Assembly: GCF_900156515.1 (NCBI RefSeq)
Contig: NZ_FTNU01000009.1
Span: 26,587 to 90,586, forward strand
Direction: 5' to 3'
Source: Moraxella cuniculi DSM 21768
GTDB lineage: Bacteria > Pseudomonadota > Gammaproteobacteria > Pseudomonadales > Moraxellaceae
Length of the DNA: 64,000 bases
A model generated the notes under the pieces. It made no database searches. It was not told the origin of the DNA and saw only the letters and a list, made by a program, of their open reading frames with translations. The position numbers and the translations under genes are program-made. Below, piece after piece: positions 10,493 to 19,238 of the stretch (positions within the stretch are counted from its first letter, which is position 1; the number at the start of each line of letters is the position of its first letter).

Positions 10493-11010
10493 AGATATTG
10501 CTCCAATAACATCGCCACTTCCTCGGGCAGGACAGGGCCATAAGTATCCTCATCAATCAGCACACTTGCCCCTTTGTCGCAGTTGCCCAGACAACAAATC
10601 GGCAACAGGGTAAACCTACCGTCTGCTGTCGTCTGCCCAAATTCAATGCCAAGATTGCGGCGAAATGCCTCTGCCAATGCCTCATATCCTGTCAAATAAC
10701 AAGCAATCGAATCACAAACCAAAATCACATGACGACCCACAGGCTGGCGATAAATGCGATTAAAAAAAGTCGCCACACCCTCAACATCACTGACAGCAAT
10801 GGACAGCATATTGGCGATGGCGGCGACTTGGGCATCATCAACCCAACCGTTTCGTTTTTGGACAAGTTTTAGGGCATCAAGCACAGCGGCTCTTGGTTGT
10901 GGATAATGATGGATATGTTCAATAATGCCCTGAATCTCATCAGGCGTTAGGATTTGGTGGATATCCACTTTGGGGGTTTTATCGGTTACTATTTTCATAG
11001 AAAATACCAT
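10489..11010 (-). CDS. nuoE: NADH-quinone oxidoreductase subunit E
   Basis: The thioredoxin-like [2Fe-2S] subunit (cluster N1a) of complex I, 173 residues. The conserved core includes RNGWVDDAQVAAIANMLSI and VATFFNRIYRQPVGRHVILVCDSIACYLTG; the remaining cluster cysteines are in CCLGNCDKGA. The start is either the ATG at 11010 or the ATG at 10998 (MKIVTDKTP); neither has a strong ribosome-binding site. It is the first gene of the distal nuo block. The gene upstream diverges, so this block needs its own promoter instead of being read from nuoCD. Confidence 0.96.
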   Translation of the reverse strand: MVFSMKIVTDKTPKVDIHQILTPDEIQGIIEHIHHYPQPRAAVLDALKLVQKRNGWVDDAQVAAIANMLSIAVSDVEGVATFFNRIYRQPVGRHVILVCDSIACYLTGYEALAEAFRRNLGIEFGQTTADGRFTLLPICCLGNCDKGASVLIDEDTYGPVLPEEVAMLLEQYL

Positions 11011-11094
11011 GTATGTGAAAGCTAGCTGGCAGGCTGGCTGATTTTATCCTTTGGCATTTTAAGATCAGATGGCAACTGATACTAAAATTTGTCT

Positions 11095-11100
11095 ATTATA
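11095..11100 (-). promoter_or_regulatory. putative -10 box of the nuoE-nuoM promoter
   Basis: A perfect TATAAT on the minus strand (GGAGTATAATAGAC) about 85 bases upstream of nuoE. No convincing -35 box lies 16 to 18 bases further up, so this is a tentative call. It is supported mainly by the need for a promoter: the upstream gene is divergent and cannot supply transcription. Confidence 0.35.
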
Positions 11101-11258
11101 CTCCAAAATTTTACGAAACTCTATACAGCAATCAACAATTGAGCAATTAAATCAACAAGCAGTTATATTTATCTTTGCACTCACCAGTCAAAATCATTAT
11201 CATTGTACTTAATTTTATCCAATCTTTTGCCAAACACTGCTTTGCAACCACAAAATAC

Positions 11259-11288
11259 TTGACAAAAAAAACCAATCACAGATACTGT
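11259..11288 (+). promoter_or_regulatory. putative promoter of the MFS gene at 11327
   Basis: A consensus -35 TTGACA at 11259-11264 is followed after 17 or 18 bases by ATACTG/TACTGT, a poor -10. The distance to the ATG at 11327 and the orientation fit. The A-rich spacer is also compatible with a promoter. Confidence 0.35.
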
Positions 11289-11326
11289 TATGACAACAAA
11301 ATCATCTAGTAAGACAAGGAATATTC

Positions 11327-12583
11327 ATGCTAACCACCCCGCAAGCTTACCGCAAAAAGCTGCCCACCGCCCTAAAGAGCATTGTATTTTATGGCGTTGC
11401 TTTTGGCAGTTTTCGTATGTTGATTGGCGGCGTTTCGGTTTTGTATTTATTAAGCCGCGGGGTATCGCTTGCCGACTTGGGACTGCTTAAGTCGTTTCAG
11501 TTTGCCCTGATGATGTTTTTGGATTTGCCACTTTCTTATTTGACCGACCGCTACAGTCGCAAATTATCCACTATTTTGGGCATTGTGTTTGGTGCAGCTT
11601 GGCTTTTGATGACTGCTGCCGCAAGCAGTTTGTGGCAATTTTATCTTGCCGAAGCATTCAACGCCGTCTCATTGTCATTATTTAATGGTGCTTATATTTC
11701 TTATTTAATTGACATAAAAAATAAAACCGCACCAGAGCTTAGCACCAAGACCTTGCTGGCGTATGATAACAAATATAACAGTCTGGGCATGGCAATCTGT
11801 GCCTTTGTTGGAGCCGCGTTTATCAGTCCGCAGACCAGTGCCATTTGGTATATCGCAGGTGTGTTACTGCTTATCATCGCAGCAGGTGCATGGCTACACA
11901 TGCCAAGCGATCAACAAACGCCGCAAGCCACCAGCACCACCAATCACCAAGACAACAAACTGCTGATGGTCGCTCGGCACGCAAAACAGCTCACAGACAT
12001 TCTCAAGCACAAGCCACAGATTGCCTATGCCTTGGTGGTGATAAGCATTCTTTTGGTGTATTTTCAGATATTGGTTCAGCTGTGGCAACCACTTGTGGAT
12101 ATTGTCAATCCCAGCACGTTTGGTTGGGTTTATGGTTTGTTCTTTTCGGTGCTAAGCATTGCCCAAATTCTCTCAAGCAGCTTTGTTGATAATGACAAGC
12201 TCTCCGCCATGCACAAAAAGATTGCCATTGTCGCCTTATTAACCATCGCCCTGCTACTTATGGCGATGAGTGTTTCTTTTGCCACAAAGTCATGGTATGC
12301 CACTGTCGGCATTTTGCTGTCTTTGTCGCTGATGTTTTTTGCCATTAAGGTTTTGATGATTGAAGCCTCAGCAACATTTCACGACATCATACCTGATGCT
12401 CATCGCTCGGTGCTGGACGCTTTGGGATTTTTTGCCAGTCGCCTTGTACTGCTTTTGTTATTTCCACTCATCACCTATTTGACCGACCGCTTGGGTTTTG
12501 CTGTGCTGGTGGGGATTTTTGTGATGATTTTGGCGGTTTATTTTGTTATAAAATACAAAATCAACAAGGCAAATTTGGCTTGA
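11327..12583 (+). CDS. major facilitator superfamily transporter
   Basis: A 418-residue membrane protein with about 12 predicted helices, the normal MFS size. The loop between helices 2 and 3 reads PLSYLTDRYSRKLST, which matches the MFS motif A pattern (acidic residue, R, RK). The start ATG has AAGGA seven bases upstream. The substrate cannot be read from the sequence. The gene is transcribed away from nuoE and lies in the foreign block that separates nuoCD from nuoE. Other MFS members of this kind are drug or metabolite exporters, but assignment to either would be a guess. Confidence 0.85.
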   Translation: MLTTPQAYRKKLPTALKSIVFYGVAFGSFRMLIGGVSVLYLLSRGVSLADLGLLKSFQFALMMFLDLPLSYLTDRYSRKLSTILGIVFGAAWLLMTAAASSLWQFYLAEAFNAVSLSLFNGAYISYLIDIKNKTAPELSTKTLLAYDNKYNSLGMAICAFVGAAFISPQTSAIWYIAGVLLLIIAAGAWLHMPSDQQTPQATSTTNHQDNKLLMVARHAKQLTDILKHKPQIAYALVVISILLVYFQILVQLWQPLVDIVNPSTFGWVYGLFFSVLSIAQILSSSFVDNDKLSAMHKKIAIVALLTIALLLMAMSVSFATKSWYATVGILLSLSLMFFAIKVLMIEASATFHDIIPDAHRSVLDALGFFASRLVLLLLFPLITYLTDRLGFAVLVGIFVMILAVYFVIKYKINKANLA

Positions 12584-12964
12584 TGATAAATTTCTAGACT
12601 TATCAAAATCAACCAGCTGTTCAAATTTTGCCGATTGTTACGAATTGGCAAAATATCTGTAGGCTGATGATATTAATTATAAAATATTTAATTATTTTTT
12701 GTTTTATATTTAAAAATTAACAAAAAAAAATACAATTTAATTGACATTGACATTGACATTGGCATTGACATTGACAATAATATTATAAATTACCGTGAAT
12801 TGACTTTGATAGATTTTAAAATAATCTTAAGCCTGTCTTATTAATTTTTCACGCCGCCAAGGCAAACAGCCACAAACGCACCACTGCCAATTTAAAGCCG
12901 TGCTTCGTTTTGTGGCATATTTAGCCATGACAAATCAGATATTTGGTTTTAAAAGGACTACCCA
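12584..12964. other. AT-rich intergenic region between the MFS and LysE genes
   Basis: A 381-base gap, very rich in A and T, without a credible ORF. Its one clear structure is the TTGACA hexamer array at 12741-12776, followed by TATTATAAAT. A further TTGACT at 12800 could be another -35 element. No obvious hairpin with a T-run ends the MFS gene. Confidence 0.5.
12741..12776 (+). repeat. tandem hexamer repeat, six units of TTGACA
   Basis: Six consecutive 6-base units: TTGACA three times, one TTGGCA variant, then TTGACA twice. The unit equals the consensus -35 promoter hexamer, and the array is followed directly by ATAATATTATAAAT, which offers several -10-like sequences. From the TTGGCA unit to TATTAT (12781) the spacer is 16 bases. 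Copy-number change by slipped-strand mispairing would add or remove -35 boxes upstream of the LysE-type gene at 12965. Confidence 0.9.
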
Positions 12965-13573
12965 ATGAATGAATTTTTTGCCGTTGCCTTGGTTACTATT
13001 TTGGCGGTGATTAGCCCCGGTGCAGATTTTGCCATCACCACAAAAAACAGCTATCTGTATGGGCGTGGCGTGGGAATTTTGACCGCTACAGGCATTGCGT
13101 TGGGCGTGCTGATCCATGTGGCTTATACGCTGTTGTTTGTGGGGGCGGTGATGAAATTCATGCCGAATTTTTTGGACATCATAAAATACATTGGGGCGGC
13201 ATATCTGATATACATCGGCTACCAAACTTTTGTGCAAAAACCCGTTTCCCAAAATGGCGACAGTTTGCCCATCTCACCCACCCAAGCCCTAAAATACGGA
13301 CTATTCACCAACGCGTTAAACCCCAAAACCACGCTATTTGTGATTAGCACCTATACCCAAATTGTGAGACCTGACACCTCTTTGGGCGTGCTTTTGGGCT
13401 ATGGGGCGTTTATGTCTTTGGCTCATTTTGTGTGGTTTGCGATTGTGGCGTTGCTGTTTTCACAGTCTCATTTGCGACAGAAAATGCTGGCACACCAAGT
13501 CATCATCAACCGCATCATTGGCGTACTCTTGGCGGGACTGGGTGGTTTATTGCTGGTGAGTAATTTATCTTAG
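12965..13573 (+). CDS. LysE/RhtB family amino-acid exporter
   Basis: A 202-residue inner-membrane protein with six predicted helices, the size of the LysE/RhtB superfamily. The N-terminal signature SPGADFAITTKNSYLYGRGVG (here read as SPGADF with the following basic loop) is the hallmark of the family. A second conserved piece is LFTNALNPKTTLFVISTYTQ. Family members export amino acids or their analogues; the substrate is unknown. An AAAAGGA lies upstream of the ATG. It may be controlled from the hexamer-repeat region upstream. Confidence 0.88.
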   Translation: MNEFFAVALVTILAVISPGADFAITTKNSYLYGRGVGILTATGIALGVLIHVAYTLLFVGAVMKFMPNFLDIIKYIGAAYLIYIGYQTFVQKPVSQNGDSLPISPTQALKYGLFTNALNPKTTLFVISTYTQIVRPDTSLGVLLGYGAFMSLAHFVWFAIVALLFSQSHLRQKMLAHQVIINRIIGVLLAGLGGLLLVSNLS

Positions 13574-13677
13574 TCGTTGGTTTTGACAAATTACATTTGC
13601 CCTACAGATGGTTATTGCTTGGACTGCTTAGTGTCAATGATTTGATAATATCATCATAACAAGCACGCCATCACGGT

Positions 13678-14253
13678 TTATTTTTCTGCACGGAAATTTT
13701 TACCCAGCATCTCGCCAAGCCCTTGATAATGCCGAAAATTATAAATCAGCGGCTGCCAGAGCGTTGGGTCAATCTTATCTTTATCAAAAACCAACCCTTC
13801 TGCGGCATGAACCTGCAAGATTTTTAGCTCAACGATGGCATAACCATCTCGGTTGATGATATTGACAACCCCAGCTTCTGCCTGCAACGGGCATTCGGTG
13901 ATTTTTTGTGGTTTCACCTTGAAAGACGGCTCGGCAGTCAAGCCAGCAAGTGCAAATTTATCATCACAGAACTGGTATTGCTCATTGACCGCTTGCATAT
14001 TGCCCGTAAACGGAGCGATTTTCTCAACATTTTGCCACAGATTTTCGCTTGCGATATTTAGCACAACCTCTGGGCAATGCTGGATATTTTGATACGCTTT
14101 GCCCTGCACACCCAAACCGATGACGACATTATCGCCCAAGCACCAGCTTGACGAAATCGGACTGATGTTGGTTTTGCCCTGATTATCCACGCTGGTTAAT
14201 AGCACGACAGGAAAGCCATAATAAAACATTTTGGGATTGATGGGAATGTGCAT
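13678..14253 (-). CDS. flavin reductase family protein
   Basis: A 191-residue protein of the FMN-binding split-barrel type. Visible pieces of the fold are YGFPVVLLTSVDNQGKTNIS near the start (substrate/flavin binding strand and loop), SSSWCLGDNVVIGLG, and CPEVVLNIASENLW. Such proteins use flavin as a bound cofactor or substrate, with NAD(P)H. The start at 14253 is chosen because AAAGGAGGT lies five bases upstream; an ATG seven codons earlier lacks such a site. It follows the LysE-type gene at 14514 on the same strand after about 260 bases. Confidence 0.8.
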   Translation of the reverse strand: MHIPINPKMFYYGFPVVLLTSVDNQGKTNISPISSSWCLGDNVVIGLGVQGKAYQNIQHCPEVVLNIASENLWQNVEKIAPFTGNMQAVNEQYQFCDDKFALAGLTAEPSFKVKPQKITECPLQAEAGVVNIINRDGYAIVELKILQVHAAEGLVFDKDKIDPTLWQPLIYNFRHYQGLGEMLGKNFRAEK

Positions 14254-14513
14254 AATACCTCCTTTACTGTCCATATCTTTGATGCTTGCTGTTTTTCAAC
14301 TCCAAACAGTGCAATGCACGGCAAAATAACGCCTGATAACATTCATGCAATAAAGCCAAACTTTTATCCTGAGCAAATATCGCACTTTTAATGACAAAGT
14401 CGCACAGTCTGATATTATCCATGATAAAGCTATATCGTCATGACAAGGTTAATCCTCGCCGATACCAAACCAGTGGAAAATGCCACAAAAACGCATCTTT
14501 AAGACTGGCTACC

Positions 14514-15146
14514 CTACCAAAAATCCATGACACTTTTTATCACACCGACCGCACCCAACCCCAGTAATAACAACGCCGAGATAAGCATGGTGAGCTTGAT
14601 AAATTTTGGCTTGCAAATTTTGCTAAATAAATAAGCATAAACCAACAAAATGGCATAGTCTAGCACCACCCAAGTGATGGTAAGTGCCGTGGCAGCGACA
14701 GCTTTGGACTCAGCAACGCCAAAAAACAACGGAAAAAATCCAATAAAAAACAACACATCTTTTGGGTTGGCAATACCCACCAAAAACCCTTGTTTGATAT
14801 GTGTAATCAGACCTTGTCTGTCCGCTTGGTGCTTATACAGGCTAAGCTGACTGACCTGTTTTAACTCAGTTAGGATTGAAAAAGCAAAATAGATAATGTA
14901 CAAAGAGCCGACCAGCGTTAAGGCACTTAGCCACCGCTCATCAATACCAACCACACCAAACAGCACCAATAAGGATACGCCGATTAATACCAATGAAGCC
15001 AAATTTGTGCCGATAACGGTGCATAAACTCGCCATCAAACCATCACTGGCACCATGGTTAGCAACCATCACCGTAACAGGACCAGGGGTGGATAAAAATA
15101 CCACAACCGACAGCGCAAACCCAAACCAAAGTTGATAATCAAACAT
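14514..15146 (-). CDS. LysE family translocator
   Basis: A 210-residue protein with six predicted helices. The family signature STPGPVTVMVANHGASDG is near residue 20, and GFLVGIANPKDVLFFIGFFP near 120 matches the conserved NPK motif. It is probably an amino-acid or small-metabolite exporter. The start has AAGGAG nine bases upstream. This site lies inside the end of the preceding 95-codon ORF, which it overlaps by 8 bases, so the two may be translated together. It is the second LysE-type gene in this interval and is clearly different from the one at 12965. Confidence 0.87.
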   Translation of the reverse strand: MFDYQLWFGFALSVVVFLSTPGPVTVMVANHGASDGLMASLCTVIGTNLASLVLIGVSLLVLFGVVGIDERWLSALTLVGSLYIIYFAFSILTELKQVSQLSLYKHQADRQGLITHIKQGFLVGIANPKDVLFFIGFFPLFFGVAESKAVAATALTITWVVLDYAILLVYAYLFSKICKPKFIKLTMLISALLLLGLGAVGVIKSVMDFW

Positions 15147-15426
15147 CGATACGCTCCTTGGGCATTTTTATTGGGCATGTATCTATAACCAAACCACCCT
15201 CTTCATACAGTTGATACTGTCGCCACTCTAGATTGTTAATATCTCCAAAAAAACCTAACTCGCTTGGGTACTTTTGAGATTTATTAAAAACACATATTCT
15301 GTTTCTGATTATCCTTCTAATATTCAAGCCTTTTTGTCTATCTATTGGTGCAACCAAATCAAACACTTCTCTAGGGTTGATATACATATGCACTTGCTTG
15401 TCAATACCTTTTGAAAGCTCTATCAA
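15139..15426 (-). CDS. hypothetical protein, possibly a fragment
   Basis: A 95-codon ORF with a TTG start at 15426 (ATG alternative at 15387). Neither start has a good ribosome-binding site, and the frame stays open for another 23 codons upstream without an ATG, so this may be the C-terminal remnant of a longer gene. The sequence is hydrophilic, with a basic run QKGLNIRRIIRNRI and a tail GDINNLEWRQYQLYEEGG. It overlaps the LysE-type gene by 8 bases. I do not recognise it. It is AT-rich like the gene at 15513, and the two may have arrived together. Confidence 0.45.
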   Translation of the reverse strand: MIELSKGIDKQVHMYINPREVFDLVAPIDRQKGLNIRRIIRNRICVFNKSQKYPSELGFFGDINNLEWRQYQLYEEGGLVIDTCPIKMPKERIDV

Positions 15427-15512
15427 GATACAGCCTGTAATTCTTGATAGTTTTAGCTGCAGATTTGATTATCCCGAGCTTTCATCAGCACATTTTAATT
15501 TGAAAATCCCAA

Positions 15513-16466
15513 TTATATCACTTTTAACATTTTTATAAAGTTATCACGAACACTGGATGTATTTTCTGTACCGCTATAGCCAAATCTTGCATAATAACAA
15601 ACGGATAGGTATGATGTTACAATTAAATCCTCACCTATTGCCTCTTGTAAAGAAAACTTATTCTTTGCCGATAGAACCATGGCTGTTACAACCGATTTAT
15701 TGATTAGTGGATCGCATTCTTTTAAAAACTCCAGTGCTAAATCATTTGATTTTTCTTGAAAATACACCTGCTCAGTTCTACTTATCCTATTTCCAATGTT
15801 TATCATAACTGGCATAAAATGATCTTTATAAACAGAATTGTATAAATCCCAACCAATCCTACCTTGATTATATAAACCAGCATAAGTAAATCTTGTCGCA
15901 TACAATATTGGCATTAACGCATTATAATTCTTTGGTAATTTTTCAGTTATCTTATTTAAATTGTCAAATATGGAACTAAAACTCCAAGGTTGAACAATCT
16001 CTACAATATTTAGGATAGAAAGAGGCTCTATATTATCCAACAAACCGTCTTTATCCAAGGTGCGTGATTTGTATTTTCCAATTTTATAAAAAATCATTAT
16101 TTCATTTAGAATAAGAAGTCGCAAGTTTGCAATTAAATCCTGCAAAGGCTGTAGACCCATAGATAGCTTAATCAAAAATAGAGATGCTCGCTCTACCTCG
16201 TCTGGCATATCATTAATCATCGCACCACCATACTCGGAATAATCAATACCGCTATTCTTTACAAAATCTCTTGATTTCTCATCTCCATAGCTGGCACCGT
16301 CCAACTCTTGCAAGACAAAAAGATATGCCATTTCATAATCCCTTAAGTCTTTTTGTATTAGTGAAAATGCAAGTTTGGCAGCAGTATATTCCAATCCATC
16401 GGTTTGTATTTTTTGATAAAGCTCCATATCAGCACAAACAGATTTTTTTTTGAAAAAATCAAACAT
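15513..16466 (-). CDS. hypothetical protein downstream of nuoCD
   Basis: A 317-residue protein from the ATG at 16466, chosen because AAGGGG lies seven bases upstream (an ATG two codons earlier is too close to that site). It begins MFDFFKKK and has mixed helical content with no signal peptide or clear membrane span. I see no known domain. It is markedly richer in A and T than the nuo genes and uses rarer AT-ending codons, which suggests horizontal acquisition. It lies 45 bases downstream of nuoCD on the same strand and could be co-transcribed with it. Confidence 0.75.
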   Translation of the reverse strand: MFDFFKKKSVCADMELYQKIQTDGLEYTAAKLAFSLIQKDLRDYEMAYLFVLQELDGASYGDEKSRDFVKNSGIDYSEYGGAMINDMPDEVERASLFLIKLSMGLQPLQDLIANLRLLILNEIMIFYKIGKYKSRTLDKDGLLDNIEPLSILNIVEIVQPWSFSSIFDNLNKITEKLPKNYNALMPILYATRFTYAGLYNQGRIGWDLYNSVYKDHFMPVMINIGNRISRTEQVYFQEKSNDLALEFLKECDPLINKSVVTAMVLSAKNKFSLQEAIGEDLIVTSYLSVCYYARFGYSGTENTSSVRDNFIKMLKVI

Positions 16467-16511
16467 TGACATTCCCCTTGACAAACTTTCTTAAGAATCA
16501 TTGATTATGAT

Positions 16512-18260
16512 TTACCTATCACAATCCGCCATCACAATATCAATACTTGCCAAATAAATAATCGCATCAGACACCAGCGAGCCGTTAATCACGCTAGGCA
16601 TTTGCTGTAGATGAGCAAAGGTCGGCGTGCGAATACGAGTGCGATAGCTCATTGTTGAATTATCCGAGGTTACATAGTAGCTATTAAGCCCTTTAACACC
16701 CTCCACCATGCACGCAGACTCACCTGCTGGCATCACAGGCCCCCATGACACAGAGACAAAGTGGTTAATCAGAGTCTCAATGTCTTGTAGCGTGCGGTCT
16801 TTTGGTGGTGGCACGGCAAGTGGGTGTTCGGCTTTATACGCCCCTGATGGCATATTGTTTAAGCACTGCTCAATGATGCGTAGTGACTGGCGTATCTCTT
16901 CAATTTTGACAAGGCATCTATCATAAGCATCGCCGTTATAAAACACAGGAACTTCAAACTCAAAATTCTCATAACCCAGATATGGGCGAGCTTTACGCAA
17001 ATCAAAATCAATACCTGTGGCACGAAGCCCCGCCCCTGTTACCCCCCAAGCCAGGGCGTGCTTGGCATCATATTGAGCCACTGCCTGTGTGCGTCCTTTT
17101 AGCACGCTGTTGGTCATGGTGGCTTTATAATATTCATCAATGCGTTTTGGCATCCAGTCCAAAAATTCTCGCACCAGACGCTGCCAGCCATTTGGCAAAT
17201 CATGAGCCGTGCCACCAATTCTAAACCACGCAGGGTGCATACGATAGCCTGTTACCGCTTCAATGACATCGTATGCCTTTTGGCGATCGGCAAACATATA
17301 AAACACAGGGGTCATGCCACCAGCGTCTTGGATAAATGTCCCCCAGTAGAGTAAATTATTAGTAATTCTAAACAATTCACTCATCATAATGCGAATGGTA
17401 TTGGCACGATCAGGCACAGTAATGCCAGCTAACTTTTCCACCGCCATGATATAGGGCAGCTCATTCATCACCCCACCCAGATAGTCAATGCGGTCGGTAT
17501 AAGGGATAAAAGAGTGCCAAGTTTGGCGTTCTGCCATTTTTTCAGCACCGCGATGATGATAGCCAATATCAGGAATGCAATCAACAATCTCCTCACCATC
17601 TAATTGCAGCACCAAACGAAACGCCCCGTGTGCCGATGGGTGGTTTGGACCAATGTTCAAAAACATAAAATCCTCATCACGCCCAGAGCGTTTCATACCC
17701 CATTCTTCTGGCACGAAGCGTAAATTTTCTTGCTCAAACTGCTGCTTGGCAGTGTTCAAAAAATACGGCGTAAATTCGGTCGCACGAGCGTGATATTCCT
17801 TGCGAAGCGGATGTCCTTCCCAATATTTTGGCAACAAAATCCGTGTCAGGTGCGGGTGGTCGTCAAACACCACGCCAAACATATCCCACACCTCACGCTC
17901 ATACCAGTTGGCATTGGGATAAATCTTGGTAGCACTGGGGATATGCTCGCCCTCTGCCAGTGCGACTTTTATGCGAATATCACTATTTCGCTCAAGGCTC
18001 ATCAAGTGATAAAATACAGTAAAATCACTTGTCGGCAAGCCATATCTATGCTGGCGTAATCGCTCATCAATGGCAGAAAGATCCACAAGCATAACAAATG
18101 GCTTGGGCAAGGTGCGTAAATACAACAGCACCTCAAGCACTTGATGCTTACCCACCCAAACGGTCGGAATGCCGTCTTGCGTCTCTTGGACGGTTAAATT
18201 ATCAAACTTTGCACTAAGTTTAGTTAAGATTTCAAAATCGTGAATGTGGTTAATGCTCAT
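16512..18260 (-). CDS. nuoCD: NADH-quinone oxidoreductase subunit C/D (fused)
   Basis: A fused subunit of about 582 residues, as usual in gammaproteobacteria. Residues 1 to about 180 are the NuoC part, with [20 protein letters not shown] at its end. The NuoD part runs from about 190, with [23 protein letters not shown] and [18 protein letters not shown], which line the quinone site. The C-terminus is DIVMADCDR, the canonical NuoD end. The start is the ATG at 18260 (MSINHIHDF), preceded by TTGGAT; a TTG three codons earlier is less likely. It is separated from both nuoB and nuoE by unrelated genes. Confidence 0.97.
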   Translation of the reverse strand: MSINHIHDFEILTKLSAKFDNLTVQETQDGIPTVWVGKHQVLEVLLYLRTLPKPFVMLVDLSAIDERLRQHRYGLPTSDFTVFYHLMSLERNSDIRIKVALAEGEHIPSATKIYPNANWYEREVWDMFGVVFDDHPHLTRILLPKYWEGHPLRKEYHARATEFTPYFLNTAKQQFEQENLRFVPEEWGMKRSGRDEDFMFLNIGPNHPSAHGAFRLVLQLDGEEIVDCIPDIGYHHRGAEKMAERQTWHSFIPYTDRIDYLGGVMNELPYIMAVEKLAGITVPDRANTIRIMMSELFRITNNLLYWGTFIQDAGGMTPVFYMFADRQKAYDVIEAVTGYRMHPAWFRIGGTAHDLPNGWQRLVREFLDWMPKRIDEYYKATMTNSVLKGRTQAVAQYDAKHALAWGVTGAGLRATGIDFDLRKARPYLGYENFEFEVPVFYNGDAYDRCLVKIEEIRQSLRIIEQCLNNMPSGAYKAEHPLAVPPPKDRTLQDIETLINHFVSVSWGPVMPAGESACMVEGVKGLNSYYVTSDNSTMSYRTRIRTPTFAHLQQMPSVINGSLVSDAIIYLASIDIVMADCDR

Positions 18261-18295
18261 AATATCCAACTTACTTTAAATCTCTACAGTCTTAC

Positions 18296-18351
18296 AACAG
18301 CTAAAATATTTAAAAATTTATTCTATACCAAAAAATAAATTATTAGCTGTT
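18296..18351. repeat. inverted repeat upstream of nuoCD
   Basis: AACAGCTAA at 18296-18304 and its exact complement TTAGCTGTT at 18343-18351 flank a very AT-rich loop of about 38 bases in the spacer between osmC and nuoCD. The loop is too long for a normal terminator. It could be an operator pair, or part of a promoter region serving nuoCD. Confidence 0.5.
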
Positions 18352-18411
18352 TTAGCACAAAATAGAAACCAAATCCGCCAATAAAATAATTGTAAACAAT
18401 CAATAATAAAC

Positions 18412-18882
18412 CTAGGGAGCTTTTAGTACCGTTGCTTGACACTGCACAGGAAATTTAATAGAGTTAGCAATAAAGCATAATTTATGTGCCTGTTCATGCA
18501 AAGCCAATGCCAACTTTTGGTCGCCCTGGCTAATTTTTACCACAGGATTTAATGTCGCACAGACAAACTGCCCTGCATTTTTATCATCACCTTCATTCAT
18601 TATTGCTGTGGCATTATCTTGGTATGTTTGTACCACAATTTGATTAATCGCACATAAATGCAAATACCAAAGTTTGTGGCAAGATGAAATGCTGGCAAGC
18701 AACAGCTCTTCTGGATTCCACTTGTGCTTATCACCGCGAAATGCTGGGTCTGATGATGCCAAAATATCCACCTTATCATCTGCTGAAATGACAAAATTGC
18801 GTTCATAACTGGTATAATCTTTAGTACCTACGCCAAGATTACCCTGCCAAGTAATACTAACTGTATACTGATGCGTTTTCAT
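18412..18882 (-). CDS. OsmC family peroxiredoxin-like protein
   Basis: A 156-residue protein of the OsmC/Ohr superfamily, which reduces organic or lipid hydroperoxides with a reactive cysteine pair. The first cysteine is in WNPEELLLASISSCHKLWYLH (Cys68) and the second in AHKLCFIANS (Cys136), in the usual positions. The start ATG at 18882 is preceded by AAAGGGTGGGCG. It overlaps the 3' end of the GFA-type gene by 26 bases in another frame. Together with the neighbouring gene it interrupts the nuoB-nuoCD junction. Confidence 0.85.
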   Translation of the reverse strand: MKTHQYTVSITWQGNLGVGTKDYTSYERNFVISADDKVDILASSDPAFRGDKHKWNPEELLLASISSCHKLWYLHLCAINQIVVQTYQDNATAIMNEGDDKNAGQFVCATLNPVVKISQGDQKLALALHEQAHKLCFIANSIKFPVQCQATVLKAP

Positions 18883-19189
18883 CGCCCACCCTTTTGCTGC
18901 TTGTTCCAACTACATCATCAAATAATCCTGCGGACAAATAATAATTGTCCGTGCCTAATTGATGAAAATACAAATGCGTGCCACACGTTTTACAAAAATT
19001 GCGAGTTCCCCATTCTACTAATTGAAAACTGGCGATATTGTCGGCATTGTCGGTTTTTATGCCTTGCACCATCGTTGTAAACCCTGCTGAACCGCCCCAA
19101 GTACGGCAATTATTGCAATGGCAAGCGTGCAATTCTTGATTATCCGCTGTTTCAATGGTAACGGCTTTACATAAACATTGACCTTTCAT
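18857..19189 (-). CDS. GFA/CENP-V family protein, C-terminally shortened
   Basis: A 110-residue protein of the glutathione-dependent formaldehyde-activating (GFA) fold. Zinc-binding cysteines are visible: C5 and C7 in QCLCKAV, C23/C25/C28 in HACHCNNCRTW, and C66/C69 in FCKTCGTHLYF. After YYLSAGLFDD the sequence no longer looks like the family and stops about 20 to 25 residues early, just where the osmC gene starts. This suggests a truncation or a recombination junction. The zinc sites are intact, so function cannot be excluded. The start ATG at 19189 has AAAGGTG upstream. Confidence 0.75.
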   Translation of the reverse strand: MKGQCLCKAVTIETADNQELHACHCNNCRTWGGSAGFTTMVQGIKTDNADNIASFQLVEWGTRNFCKTCGTHLYFHQLGTDNYYLSAGLFDDVVGTSSKRVGDENASVYS

Positions 19190-19238
19190 AAATTTCACCT
19201 TTTATTGACTGATATGACAAATTTTAGAAAATAAGAAA

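Larger units (their letters stand above)
11011..11326. other. divergent intergenic region between nuoE and an MFS gene
   Basis: About 316 AT-rich bases without a convincing ORF. They hold the candidate nuoE promoter on the minus strand (11095-11100) and, for the plus-strand MFS gene, a perfect TTGACA at 11259-11264 with only a weak -10 about 17 or 18 bases later. I see no operator-like palindrome. Confidence 0.5.

Noticed and set aside
12741..12776. CRISPR-like or satellite array
   Set aside because: The units are only 6 bases with no spacers; it is a simple-sequence repeat.
11011..16511. A genomic island with att sites or prophage
   Set aside because: No integrase, tRNA, direct-repeat ends or phage genes are visible at the borders.
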